Origin: Cranoglanis bouderius
Taxonomy: Eukaryota; Chordata; Actinopteri; Siluriformes; Cranoglanididae
Assembly: GCA_023630585.1 (NCBI GenBank)
Contig: CM042567.1
Location: forward strand, 1,161,001-1,225,000
DNA length: 64,000 nt
Direction of reading: 5' to 3'
The notes below the pieces were generated by a model. The model made no database searches and had not been told where the DNA came from. It worked only from the letters and a program-made list of their open reading frames with translations. Of the stretch, positions 22,801-33,300 are shown one piece after another. The translations under genes and the position numbers were made by a program. Position 1 is the first letter of the stretch, and each line of letters opens with the position of its first letter.

Positions 22801-25524
22801 ATGACAACACAAATGGAGATAACCTCTGTGACCACAAGGATTTCACTTTGAATAACGTTGATCTAGAAAGGATGGTCAATTTGGCAGCATTCCCTAATTT
22901 GCATATTCATGAACACTGATGATGTAGAAATTCACCTCGTTCATGACGTGCTCCCTCATCCGTAATCTCTCCTCCTCCATCTCCACCATGTCGTCCTCCT
23001 CGTTGGCAGGATCGTAGATTTTCTCCAGCTGTGAGCGCAAGTTGTTTGTTTTTTACAGATTAGATTAAAAATCGTTTTTTTCTGTGGTTTTATACGACGC
23101 ATAAAATCTACAGATGTGTACCTCTTTAGTAAACAACGCCTCCAATTCCTGCTCGTCGAAGAAGCCGTCTCCGTTTGTATCTGGAATACGCGAGAACCAT
23201 AATCGGAGATTTTATTACGGATTAAAATGAAATGTCATCCTGCTTGGGAAGTTTCGGTGAAAACTAAAACGTTACCGTGCAGGTTGAAGAACGTTTTGGG
23301 GTCGAAATCGTCAGGGTCGAGACCGTCCGCCTCCTCCCACACCTCTTTCAGCTGATTCTGACTGCCCTGAAAAACCAAAACACGCTCAACGTTAAGAGGA
23401 AATCTCAAACACAGAGCTTAGAGGAACCTTGAAGAAACGGCGAAGCCGTGATCGAACGTACAGGATGATTGATTTTCGGGTGATCTGCGTGCTTCTTCTT
23501 CATCTCTTCGTAATGCTCCTCTTCCTTTTTCCTGCCCTCCTCGTCCAGGGTCTTCAGGTGCTCGCGACGCTCGTGCTCTTTCATCATTTCGTACCTCTTG
23601 AACTCCTCGTGACGTTCTTTGTCGTAATTCTCCAAATCCTTCGTGGCCTGGACAAAAATATGTACATGTACTGCTGTTTGCTGAATACACCATGTGACCA
23701 AAAGAACGTGAACCCTTGACCTTCACCATTTGAAGTTCTTCCATAAACTATTCCTACAACGTTAGAAGCATACAACCGTATACAGTTGCAATTAAAATTA
23801 TTCAACCCCCATTGTCAAAATTTACAGACTTTCAGCTGGTTGCGATGAACAAATCAAACAACTGAAATAGTTCAACACAGCGAATGCTTCAAGTGGTTTC
23901 CCCAAATTCAACTGAAAATGCAACTTATAATGACTTCTCCAGTCTCAAAATTATTCAACCCCTTCATGGCAAGAGTCTTTAGTACTTAGCAGAGACCCTT
24001 TTGTTGTTATGACCTGCTGCAAACGAGATGCAGAGCCAGACACCAGCTTCTGGCAGCGTTCCTGAAGAATCTTAGCCCGTTCCTCATGAGCAATGGCCTC
24101 CAGTTCAGTAATATTCTTGGGTTTGTGTGCTGCAACCACCTTCTTCAAATCCAAAAGCCAGGTGACTGTGATGGCCCTGTTGAATCTTCCAGGACTTCTT
24201 CTGCATCCAAGCCTTGGTGGAATTTGAGGTATGCTTGGGATCATTGTCCTGTTGGAAGGTCCAATGACGCCCAAGCTTCAGCTTCCTCACAGACGGCATG
24301 AAGTTTTCTCCTAGGAATTCCTGATGTTTCAATGAATCCATCTTGCCTTCCACACGCTGCAGGTTTCCAATGCCAGAGGATGCAAAGCAGCCCCAGAGCA
24401 TCACCGAGCCACCACCATGCTTGACTGTGGACAGAGTGTTCTTTCTTCATTCTTCTTTCTCCAGACACACCGTTGATCCATCGTGCCAAAAAGTTCCACA
24501 GAACAGAATCCCAAAACTTCTGTGGCTTATTTATATGATTGTGATCTGACTTTTCTTGTGCTTTTGGGTCAGTAGTGGTGAACGTCTTGGAGTTCTGGCA
24601 TGGAAACCTTCTGCATTTAGTACACACCATACTGTGCTCACTGAAACCTCAGTGCCTGTTGCCACCAAGTCTTGCGGCAGGTCTTTTGCAATCACTCGAG
24701 GGTTTTTCACAACCTGCCTTCTCAGAAATCTGGTTGCAGCCGTCGATAGCTTCCTTTTTCTGCCCCGTCCAGGTATTTCATGTATTTTCTGCTCGTAGCC
24801 AGTTCAGGTATTTCATATGTTCCAGCTCAAGCACACCTGGTGCAACTAATGAAGCCCTTGATCAGTTGCATCAAGTGTGCTTGAGACAACACCTGTTTTG
24901 CATATTTGTGCTGGAGAAGTCATTATAAGATGCATTTTCAGTTGAATTTGGGGAAAACACTTGAAGCATTCGCTGTGTTGAACTATTTCAACTGCTTCTG
25001 TTTGATTTGTTCATCGCAAACAGCTGAAAGTCTGTAAATTTTGACAATAAACCTGATTTGCAATGGGGGTCGAATAATTCTGATTTCAACTGTAGAATTT
25101 CTCTGTATGCTGTAGCATTACAATTTCCCTTCACAATGCCCCTGTGCACAAAGCGAGCTCCATGAAGACATGGTGTGTTAAGGTTGGAAGAAGGTGGAAG
25201 AGCTCAGAGTGTCCTGCACAGAGAACTGACCTCAACCTCAACCACCTTTGGGATGAACTGGAACACCGACTGCACCCCAGGACTCGAGTGTTCAAGCACA
25301 AATGTTACATCAGGAGAGTCGAGTTAAATCAGCACAAAAGAGTAACTTACTGATTTGATGAGTCTGTCCAGATCTTCCACCTCAAACGTGTGAGGGTTCA
25401 TGTGGTTCAGATACTCAAACTGCTTCAGTAGAGCCTGATGGTCCACGACCACGCCTGGACAACAAGCGGGATAGAAATAATCAAATCAATTCCACAGGAA
25501 ATGGGAGTCGTGATGGTGTGCTGA

Positions 25525-25559
<35 letters not shown>

Positions 25560-28500
25560 CAGCCAATAGCATTTGAGATACATCGTGCCACACCCTACCC
25601 AGTAGCTAGCTCGCTAAATATGGAGGAGTTTTAAACGAGAGAAACTTTTGCTGCATTCTTCTTGCCTCAGCAACAGGAAAGAACAAACCCACACTGAATA
25701 TTGACTGTATTATAACTGTGGCAGTTTGTGTACCGTTCCCTCCTTCGATGTCCTGCTTGGCTTTGATCAGCGTCCTCAGGCGACTCACTTCTTGCCTTTT
25801 TAACTCGTCGAGTTTAGTCCTGACGTGGTGGCTCACAAAGTCCAGCTCTTTAGCCAGTTTTCCTTGCTGGAAGCATGAAATCAGATCAGAATTTATACAC
25901 AACTTATAACACATCATAATTCATAATTATTACAGAATAACTGCATAAAATAACTACACCTTTATATCCTCCATGTCCGTGTTGTGCAGCTTTTCTCTAA
26001 AATGCTGGTCTTTTTCGAGGAAATCGATAACTTCCCTGAGATAGCGGTCATAATGCAGTCCAGTGTCCTTAAAAAGTAAAAAAAAAAACACGAACAACAA
26101 CAACAAAAAATAAATAAATAAGGAGAATTTAGGCCAGAAAATCCCCAACAACCTGATGTTTTATTTATTTATTTTTTTTTTTTTTAAAGTGTGTTCCGGG
26201 TTTGTAAAATTAACAACAGCATTAAAGACATGTTCATAGCTGAGTAAACACTTTCTATTTATACTCTGTGCAAACACTAGCTCTGTGTAAATACTGTAGC
26301 TCAAATTGTCTTGAGCGCATCATTTCCGATGTGGATCAGAGTTGACGAGGACTTTTACAGTAGCAGAAAAGTAAATCTTGCCGTGGGGACTTTAGATCTT
26401 TAAACATTTGATGTTACAAATGAAAATGGTGCCGGTTAGTATTAGTGCCAGTAAGTTTTCGGAGTGTAAAGTTTACGTCTCCAATTGTTTCTGAATGAGA
26501 GAAATTTGTTTTCAACCAATCGACGTCCTGCACCGTTTCTAGCCCCGCCCACTCGTCCTTGTTCGGTTCTCTTGGTACCCTGCCAAAAAAAAAAAGGGAT
26601 CCACATATTTGTTTAAACATATTTTCACTTCGGTTATCAGTGGCCTACCCACAATGCCGTTCTACTACAGCGCCATGGGATTTATGAACTCTGACAAGGA
26701 CAAAACACCCCTCAAAAACGCCCCTCAAATCAGAAGTCAGGGAGGCGTCCTCAACCCACATTCAGCCTATGACATCACGTCAACATGGCCGCTCAGACCG
26801 CCAACAGTGAATAAATCATAAACTCACGATTACGAATGTTAGCTGGTGATCCGTCCGTCCGGTTTCAGAACCGAACCGTGATGTTTAGTGATTCCATGCA
26901 CAGTTTCTTTAAAGCTTCTCTGTAAAAGTCACTGCTGTCGTCGTGATCGCCGTCATGACCTGGGTCTCAAATCACAAACCTTCACCGTACCTTCCAAAAT
27001 ATTTACTAATAAAGAAAATACAGCACTTAAAGAAGACCCTTCGAGTGGTTTAAAAACGCTTTTTAAAATTCAGATAGTCAAACAATAACTTTAATGAGCG
27101 ATTTGAGACACGGTGTTAAGTTTGTTTATTCGGTTGCGGACACGGCAGCTACGTTTCCATCCATTAACTCGTGCGCATTCGCGGAACACATTTGCGAATA
27201 AAGCGTCGTTTCCATCCCATGCCTTCAAGAGAACACTTCTGGGGAAACCGGCGCATTGCGCTCTCCGCCATTTTTACTTTTCTGAGCCAATTATCCAATC
27301 ACATGACTTGTTGAGGCAAAGTCAAACCACATTTCTTGACACACATCAAGGAATATACAGGTGCATCTCAATAAATTAGAATGCCCTGGAAAAGTTCATT
27401 TATTTCAGTAATTCAACTCAAATTGTGAAACTCGTGTATTGAATAAATTCAGTGCACACAGACTGAAGTAGTTTAAGTCTTTGGTTCTTTTAATTGTGGT
27501 GATTTTGGCTCACATTTAACAAAAACCCACCAATTCACTATCTCAACAAATTAGAATACTTCATAAGACCAATAAAAAAAACATTTTTAGTGAATTGTTG
27601 GCCTTCTGGAAAGTATGTTCATTTACTGTACATGTACTCAATACTTGGTAGGGGCTCCTTTTGCTTTAATTACTGCCTCAATTCGGCGTGGCATGGAGGT
27701 GATCAGTTTGTGGCACTGCTGAGGTGGTATGGAAGCCCAGGTTTCTTTGACAGTGGCCTTCAGCTCATCTGCATTTTTTGGTCTCCTGTTTCTCATTTTC
27801 CTCTTGACAATACCCCATAGATTCTCTATGGGGTTCAGGTGTGGTGAGTTTGCTGGCCAGTCAAGCACACCAACACCATGGTCATTTAACCAACTTTTGG
27901 TGCTTTTGGCAGTGTGGGCAGGTGCCAAATCCTGCTGGAAAATGAAATCAGCATCTTCAAAAAGCTGGTCAGCAGAAGGAAGCATGAAGTGCTCCAAAAT
28001 TTCTTGGTAAATGGATGCAGTGACTTTGGTTTTCAAAAAACACAATGGACCAACACCAGCAGATGACATTGCACCCCAAATCATCACAGACTGTGGAAAC
28101 TTAACACTGGACTTCAAGCAACTTGGGCTATGAGCTTCTCCACCCTTCCTCCAGACTCTAGGACCTTGGTTTCCAAATGAAATACAAAACTTGCTCTCAT
28201 CTGAAAAAAGGACTTTGGACCACTGGGCAACAGTCCAGTTCTTCTTCTCCTTAGCCCAGGTAAGACGCCTCTGACGTTGTCTGTGGTTCAGGAGTGGCTT
28301 AACAAGAGGAATACGACAACTGTAGCCAAATTCCTTGACACGTCTGTGTGTGGTGGCTCTTGATGCCTTGACCCCAGCCTCAGTCCATTCCTTGTGAAGT
28401 TCACTCAAATTCTTGAATCGATTTTGCTTGACAATCCTCATAAGGCTGCGGTTCTCTCGGTTGGTTGTGCATCTTTTTCTTCCACACTTTTTCCTTCCAC

Positions 28501-29680
28501 TCAACTTTCTGTTAACTTGCTTGGATACAGCACTCTGTGAACAGCCAGCTTCTTTGGCAATGAATGTTTGTGGCTTACCTAGTGAACCAAACTGAGAGAC
28601 CATTTTGAAGGCTCAGGAAACCTTTGCAGGTGTTTTGAGTTGATTAGCTGATTGGCATGTCACCATATTCTAATTTGTTGAGATAGTGAACTGGTGGGTT
28701 TTTGTTAAATGTAAACCAAAATCATCACAATTAAAAGAACCAAAGACTTAAACTACTTCAGTCTGTCGCATTGAATTTATTTAATACACGAGTTTCACAA
28801 TTTGAGTTGAATTACTGAAATAAATGGACTTTTTCACAACATTCTAATTTATTGAGATGCACCTGTATATATATATATATATTTTCGGTAAATATGTTTC
28901 CATCGTAGTTTACGAATATAAAAAAAAATAAAAATATCAGGTCTCAATTGAGCAGATACGGTTTTTATGCGCATTTTGGAGATTATAATCTCATCTGCCG
29001 TTTGTTTCACGCGATATCCAAACATCTGCTATCTGGCCTCCGTTGTTTACGTTGGTACGGCACCACGCAGAACCGCCATGTTAATTTCTGAGAATGGGGA
29101 CACACCAAAAGATCGCAGGATACGTGCAGCACCCATCTCGCGTGTGTGTACTCATCACCGAGTATAAATCAGCCTCGAGTCGAATGCACCGAAAACAAAC
29201 GAATCTCCAGCTAAAGAGAATGATGCGGCGGCGCTTTAGCGTTTCAGTCTTTCTCTCTCTCTCTCTCACACACGTCCTTATCTGTCCAAAGATTCACACT
29301 ATATAATACCGGGCATCAACTCCTCAACCCTGAGTGTTTGAGATCGTTGAAATGAGATCGTGTTCTCCTGGTAAACACCACTGTAACCGCTCAGGGCAGT
29401 AACGAGGTCATGTTGTGATGTCATAACGACAATACGGCACCGAGCAAACCAACATATTAAGCACCAGAAAGTGAGAATGTTTTTCCATTTCTTTCTTTCT
29501 TTTTTAGGTTTTTAATTTTTGCTTTAAAACCACCACACTCACCACACTTTGAGACGGTTCCTGTACCTTCTCTTCTGGCACCTTGACCTTAGTTTTATCT
29601 ACACTAATAGGCACTGACTGGGAGCTGAACAGCAGGCTGGAGAGCACAAGGCAAGTGGTGAGAGCTTTTATCCATGACAT
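19864..29680 (-). CDS. nucb2: Nucleobindin-2 / nesfatin-1 precursor; 12 coding exons
   Basis: NUCB2 is a Ca2+-binding secretory-pathway protein, and its N-terminal fragment is the feeding-related peptide nesfatin-1. Exons in order (minus strand): 29680-29543, 26067-25960, 25866-25734, 25454-25351, 23647-23462, 23366-23276, 23180-23122, 23028-22936, 22620-22531, 22439-22269, 22094-22034, 20036-19864. Phases and GT/AG sites agree, giving 468 residues (human NUCB2: 420). Residues 1-22 are a signal peptide (MSWIKALTTC, LVLSSLLFSS). Mature nesfatin-1 would be 23-104, that is 82 residues, ending before the convertase-type Lys105-Arg106. A basic, charged helix covers about 160-215. The EF-hand loops are DTNGDGFFDEQE (254-265) and DIDKDRLVALHE (306-317). 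A leucine-zipper-like coiled coil covers about 340-392. The tail (about 400-468) is Pro/Gln/His-rich and longer than in mammals. The VPISVDKTK start favours NUCB2 over NUCB1. Which teleost copy (a or b) was not decided. Confidence 0.94.
20734..22004 (-). mobile_element. Tc1-like transposon, family B, internally deleted
   Basis: Outer ends CAGTACCGTGCAAACATTTT and the inverted equivalent at 22004 are flanked by TA on both sides (20732-20733, 22005-22006). The terminal repeats run about 200 bases. The transposase is on the minus strand, with GRPRKLTAADERH and LWTYESKF recognisable, then ends at LQMWGCISVNG. The segment that should hold the second catalytic Asp and the final Glu is missing. It is a non-autonomous deletion derivative in the last nucb2 intron. 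Confidence 0.85.
20930..21600 (-). pseudogene. Truncated Tc1-like transposase (family B)
   Basis: Fragments in at least two frames (21469-21152, 21148-20930) give the HTH/GRPRKL region and the first catalytic Asp region, here WTYESK, with Tyr where Asp is expected. The C-terminal third is absent. Confidence 0.75.
23783..25092 (-). mobile_element. Tc1-like transposon, family C, copy 1 (broken)
   Basis: Terminal repeats start CAGTTGCAATTAAAATTATT at 23783 and end with the inverted AATTCTGATTTCAACTG at 25092, flanked by TA. The repeats are about 200 bases with an inner copy of the end motif (AAAATTATTCAACCCC) near 23945. Minus-strand transposase pieces include GGCFASSGIGN-type, FQQDNDPKHTSNSTK and KNITELEAIAHEERA segments in different frames. 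It has no intact frame. A second copy is at 37749-39064. Confidence 0.85.
23951..24800 (-). pseudogene. Frameshifted Tc1-like transposase (family C, copy 1)
   Basis: Overlapping minus-strand frames 24630-24241, 24404-24105 and 24274-23951 each hold part of the protein: the KPQKFWDSVLW block, the FQQDNDPKHTS block with the second Asp, and the C-terminal helix KNITELEAIAHEER. Several frame shifts and a small deletion separate them. Confidence 0.8.
25527..25558. repeat. (CA)n microsatellite in nucb2 intron 3
   Basis: A run of about 16 CA units at 25527-25558. It is about 70 bases from exon 4 (start 25454) and on the 5' side of that exon's acceptor in transcript direction. Confidence 0.9.
27120..27357. 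mobile_element. Probable older MITE flank of the family D insertion
   Basis: Both flanks of the Tc1 element contain GTTTCCATC phrases (27150 and 27205 on the left, about 28890 on the right). GTGCGCATTCGCGG lies on the left and ATGCGCATTTTGG at about 28968 on the right, suggesting an older repeat was split by the Tc1 insertion. The assignment is tentative and the class unknown. Confidence 0.35.
27358..28865 (-). mobile_element. Tc1-like transposon, family D, apparently intact
   Basis: CAGGTGCATCTCAATAAATT at 27358 and its inverse at 28865 are flanked by TA (27356-27357 and 28866-28867). The terminal repeats match over about 205 bases with only around ten differences by eye. Each end carries an inner copy of the outer motif (CTCAACAAATTAGAAT near 27542 and, inverted, near 28665), the IR/DR arrangement. 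The single minus-strand ORF in between is uninterrupted. The element is 1508 bases long and lies in the first coding intron of nucb2, in the same orientation. Confidence 0.93.
27638..28603 (-). CDS. Tc1-like DD34E transposase, uninterrupted 321 codons
   Basis: This is the cut-and-paste transposase of the family D element. Residues about 10-35 are a helix-turn-helix (FIAKEAGCSQSAVSKQV). A basic GRKKCGRKR stretch at 37-45 is the hook/NLS-like region, and a second HTH spans about 55-95. The catalytic triad is visible: Asp135 in VLFSDESKF, Asp225 in FQQDLAPAHTAK and Glu260 in SPHLNPIENLW, with 34 residues between the last two (DD34E). The C-terminus GAPTKY is the family's usual end. The length is slightly short of the 340 typical of Tc1 proteins; the start used here is the first Met of the frame. 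There are no frameshifts or stops, unlike every other transposase in the window. Confidence 0.92.
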   Translation of the reverse strand: MVSQFGSLGKPQTFIAKEAGCSQSAVSKQVNRKLSGRKKCGRKRCTTNRENRSLMRIVKQNRFKNLSELHKEWTEAGVKASRATTHRRVKEFGYSCRIPLVKPLLNHRQRQRRLTWAKEKKNWTVAQWSKVLFSDESKFCISFGNQGPRVWRKGGEAHSPSCLKSSVKFPQSVMIWGAMSSAGVGPLCFLKTKVTASIYQEILEHFMLPSADQLFEDADFIFQQDLAPAHTAKSTKSWLNDHGVGVLDWPANSPHLNPIENLWGIVKRKMRNRRPKNADELKATVKETWASIPPQQCHKLITSMPRRIEAVIKAKGAPTKY

Positions 29681-29999
29681 CTGGAAAATAAAATAAAACA
29701 GATATTAACGTTAGTTAGTGAACCAGTGTGTTTCATAATGAAGGTTTAACAACAACAGCTGCTTCTATTAGCCGGCTATGCGTCTTTAACCTTTTTAATT
29801 AAGTATAAACCTTATTTTTTTCAATTCGGCTTGGTTTTTTTTTTACTTTCACAGTTTAATTATTGACTTCTCCATCAGCCAACCGCAGTTTGACACGCAG
29901 CTTTAACTCCTGAGTGCTGATATTAGCTCACAAACAGAACATATGTTACATGCACACTTCCTTCCTTCCTTCCTTCCTTCTCTACTCATCAGTACGTGT

Positions 30000-30360
30000 A
30001 GGAAATCCCATCCGCGCGCTCTTCTTATGTATACTACTTAGTACGCTAGTGTTTATCCAGCCATACCCGAGCTACACGTTATCAGCTTAACAGATTAGCT
30101 CGTCAGACCTGAGATAATGACGTCAAACGTCCAACGAAACACCCCCCCCAAAAAAAAAAACCGACTGTCGGACACTTACTTTGTTTATTTCCTATGGCGA
30201 GGAGTTCGAAGTTAGATCAGACGTCTTTTCAGGTCCTCGCAGGTGCTCTTTCATCACCGCTAAACTTCCTCACTGTCTCGTCATCACTACATTAAAACAA
30301 ACCAGTCCGCTAAGGGAGGGAGGGGGGAGGAGGAGGAGAAGGAGGGGGAGGAGAGAAACG
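30000..30360 (-). promoter_or_regulatory. nucb2: Putative nucb2 promoter and untranslated first exon
   Basis: The nucb2 ATG at 29680 directly follows an acceptor, so an untranslated exon is needed upstream. On the minus strand a good donor, AAA|GTAAGTG, occurs with the exon side at 30180. Upstream of it (30180-30340) the DNA is richer in GC and CG and has a GGAGG-type purine run at 30310-30355. Transcription would start around 30250-30330. A LINE remnant begins only about 100 bases further upstream. Confidence 0.5.
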
Positions 30361-30455
30361 TCGCTGAAACAATGTAGGGGGAAAAAATCACAGCGACACC
30401 CAGTGGTGGGTCGCAGCCATTACACACAACACACTCGGTGGCCATTTTCTTTTAG

Positions 30456-31833
30456 TCAGACATTCAAGAGTCGTTTATTCGTCATCTGCACAGTCACACT
30501 GGGTACACTGGGCATTGAAATGCTTGTGACGAGGCTCAGATTTAAACATTGACAGTACAAACACTTATTGACATGAACAAATGCATAGTTGGACATTAAG
30601 GCTAAGATGATACTGTGATGGGATGGTAAATGAGACAGTGACGAAAAGTGACGTGCTATAGAATTATTGTAACGGCAGGGTAAAAGTGACATGCTATAGA
30701 ATTACTACAATGGCAAAGTAAAAGTGACGTGCTATAGAATTATTGCAATGGCAGAGTAAAAGTGACATGCTATAGAATTACTACAATGGCAAAGTAAAAG
30801 TGACGTGCTATAGAATTATTGCAACGGCAAAGTAAAAGTGACGTGCTATAGAATTATTGCAATGGCAGAGTAAAAGTGACGTGCTATAGAATTATTGCAA
30901 TGGCAGAGTAAAAGTGACGTGCTATAGAATTACTGCAATGGCAGAGTAAAAGTGACGTGCTATAGAATTACTGCAATGGCAGAGTAAAAGTGACGTGCTA
31001 TAGAATTATTGCAATGGCAGAGTAAAAGCGACGTGCTATAGAATTATTGCAATGGCAGAGTAAAAGCGACGTGCTATAGAATTATTGCAATGGCAGAGTA
31101 AAAGTGACATGTGCTATAGAATTACTGCAACGGCAGAGTAAAAGTGACGTGCTATAGAATTACTGCAACGGCAGAGTAAAAGTGACGTGCTATAGAATTA
31201 TTGCAACGGCAGAGTAAAAGCGACGTGCTATAGAATTATTGCAATGGCAGAGTAAAAGTGACGTGCTATAGAATTACTGCAACGGCAGAGTAAAAGTGAC
31301 GTGCTATAGAATTACTGCAACGGCAGAGTAAAAGTGACGTGCTATAGAATTATTGCAACGGCAGAGTAAAAGTGACGTGCTATAGAATTATTGCAACGGC
31401 AGAGTAAAAGTGAGATATGCTATTAAAGAAGGCAGATCAGTAAATACAAGTACAATAAATAGTAATTGGTAAAACTAAACAGTATGTAGTAAATGTAGAA
31501 AATGTCTAAGTGTCCGGGAGTGTCAGTAATAAAGTGTCTCAGTGTTAACTGAAGGGCTACTGGCTGTTAAGTAGTCTGATGGCTTGCAGATAAAAACTGT
31601 TCTTCAGTCTGGTTGTCTGTGACTGGATGCAACGGAAGCGTCTGTCAGACAGCAGTTTCGCAAACAGGAAATGAGCAGTGTGAGTGCAGTCCTTAATGAT
31701 ATTGCAGGCCTTTCTTAAATAGCGTACTTGGTAAATGTCCTGTAAGGATGGGAGTTTGTTTCCAGTGATGAGCTCTGCTGTTCTCAACACTCTCTGAAGA
31801 GCTTGATGGTGCTGATGGGCTGCTTTCGTTATT

Positions 31834-31836
<3 letters not shown>
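30456..31836 (-). mobile_element. 5'-truncated Rex1/jockey-like LINE with a 38-bp array in its 3' region
   Basis: Read on the minus strand, a frame from about 31836 to a stop at 31557 encodes the end of a non-LTR retrotransposon reverse transcriptase (ALQRVLRTAEL, LPSLQDIY, CNIIKDCTHTAHFLF, TTRLKNSFYLQA). Then comes a long 3' untranslated part containing a 38-bp tandem array, and the element ends near 30456 with GACGAATAAACGACTCTTG. AATAAA plus a TTGAAT-type tail is the usual 3' end of this LINE group. The 5' side stops at a long TA run. Confidence 0.75.
30647..31411. repeat. 38-bp minisatellite, about 20 copies
   Basis: The unit begins AGTGACGTGCTATAGAATTA and continues TTGCAACGGCAGAGTAAA. 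It is repeated head to tail from 30647 to about 31411, roughly 20 units. Variants alternate at a few positions (ATTATTG/ATTACTG, AATGG/AACGG, GTGACGT/GCGACGT/GTGACAT). It lies within the 3' region of the LINE remnant, upstream of nucb2. Confidence 0.93.

Positions 31837-31922
<86 letters not shown>
31837..31922. repeat. (TA)n microsatellite, about 43 units
   Basis: An uninterrupted alternating TA run sits exactly at the 5' break of the LINE remnant. It is self-complementary and can extrude as a hairpin. The ORFs crossing it are artefacts. Confidence 0.95.
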
Positions 31923-31924
<2 letters not shown>

Positions 31925-32438
31925 TTATATATTCTAGCCCTGCATCCCAAGTGGCATACTTATACATAACTTAATTGATCATTCCCTTGATTTATTTTTC
32001 CACATTTCATTCACAAAAAAAAACCAAAACAAAACAAAAAACAAAACCTACAGGAATCCTGCAGGATTTCCATTTTTCAGCAGGATGTTTGCTGGTATCA
32101 TTGACAAACTTTGCTGGAAATTCCTATAGGTTTTAAAGTGGAGCCTTCAGTACAACAGAAACATGCTGCAGAAATAAAATGAAGTTCCCAAGTACTTAAT
32201 TTCCTGTAAATGAAAAAAAAAAAAAAAAATCTGCAGGTTATGTAGTCGACAAAATTAATAATAATAAAAAAAAGGTAGCCCATACAGAAATCTGATATAT
32301 GAAAATATATGTCCATATATCCGAGTAAGGTTTTTATATATGTTTCATATATGGTCAAAACATATATAACCAATTTGAATATATGGTGGTGTATGTGCCC
32401 CCTATATGTCAAAATTATACGTGTTACCCATTCACGTA
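31923..32438. other. Unassigned AT-rich DNA with TATATG-rich repeats
   Basis: It contains scattered phrases such as CCTGCAGGATTTCC and ATATATGGT that recur near 33380-33600 and 33950-34110. Possibly one or more decayed repeats. No gene is seen. Confidence 0.4.
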
Positions 32439-32891
32439 CAGTACTGTGCAAAAGTTTTAGGCACCCTATTTTACGACTTCTACATGATCAAGTCAGTACA
32501 AAAACATTTTATATTCCCAAACATTAGTTTTCTAGCACGAAATTAAATGTTACAGAAAAATGAAGGCTGCTGGGTTTCCCTGCAAAAATAAGAAGCGAGT
32601 GCGAAAGTCAAAGTGTCCAGAAGAACTGTGTCTGGTTCTGCAAGATGCTCAATAAAACTTACCAGCTCATTTCCTTATAAAACTGCACACATTGTACCGG
32701 AGACTACTATTTTTATTTTTATTTTTTCACACCAAATATTGACTTCTTTTGCATTAATTTACTACAGCTTACTGCTCTTTACGGTCTTTTAAAAAAAAAA
32801 AAAAAGTAGTAACATTTAATTTCATTATTGTGAAGGCATCTTTGCTCTACAGCATTTCTTTGCATGTGTCTAAAACTTTTGCACAGTACCG
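32439..32891. mobile_element. Non-autonomous Tc1-derived MITE
   Basis: CAGTACTGTGCAAAAGTTTT at 32439 and the inverted AAAACTTTTGCACAGTACCG at 32891 are flanked by TA on both sides. The 453-base interior has no transposase frame. The ends are related to family B at 20734. Confidence 0.8.
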
Positions 32892-33117
32892 TATATAAAT
32901 GTAAATACAGGGAAACAACATGCATTGCTTACATATGGTCAGTTTTGCAATTACTTTTTAACCAGCTGGTTCCAAGGTAATTTATATTGGATGTATTTAG
33001 TCAATTCAGTCCCTCCAGGATTTTGCGATCATAGAAATTAACACAAAGTCAAAGAAACTCACAACACGCATTCAGCCAAAGCCCCCTTGGATTCATGTGC
33101 ATTGAAGATGAGTACAG

Positions 33118-33300
33118 AGGACAGTGGTAGGTCAGTGCTTAAGACCTTGGTCTTCTGCTCAGAAGGTTATGAGCTCAAACCCCAGCACCGCCAAGCTGCC
33201 ACTGTTGAGCCCTTGAGCAAGGCCCTTAACCCTCACCTGCTCAGATGTATAAATGTAAGTTGCTCTGGATAAGGGTGTCTACCGAATGCCATGAATTTAA
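33118..33300 (+). mobile_element. tRNA-derived SINE, second copy
   Basis: Same family as 7039-7230: a TAGGTCAGTGC A-box-like start, GAGCTCAAACCCC, then CTTGAGCAAGGCCCTTAACC and the GGATAAGGGTGTCTACCGAA tail. It is more diverged than the first copy. Confidence 0.85.

Larger units (their letters stand above)
23690..25330. mobile_element. Old Tc1-like copy or MITE split by a younger Tc1 element
   Basis: Left half 23690-23782 (GACCAAAAGAACGTG, CTTGACCTTCACC) and right half 25093-25330 (GAATTTCTCTGTATGCTG, AAAGCGAGCTCCATGAAG) together match the order of the copies at 5308-5770 and 34281-34690. The intervening 1310 bases are the family C transposon, inserted at a TA. It lies in nucb2 intron 4. Confidence 0.7.

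Noticed and set aside
30647..31411. CRISPR-like regular repeats
   Set aside because: The 38-bp units are head to tail with no unique spacers, in a vertebrate LINE 3' region. It is a minisatellite.
31557..31967. 136-codon ORF with an Ile-Tyr repeat as one protein
   Set aside because: The Ile-Tyr part is the (TA)n run. Only the part after it is a LINE RT fragment.
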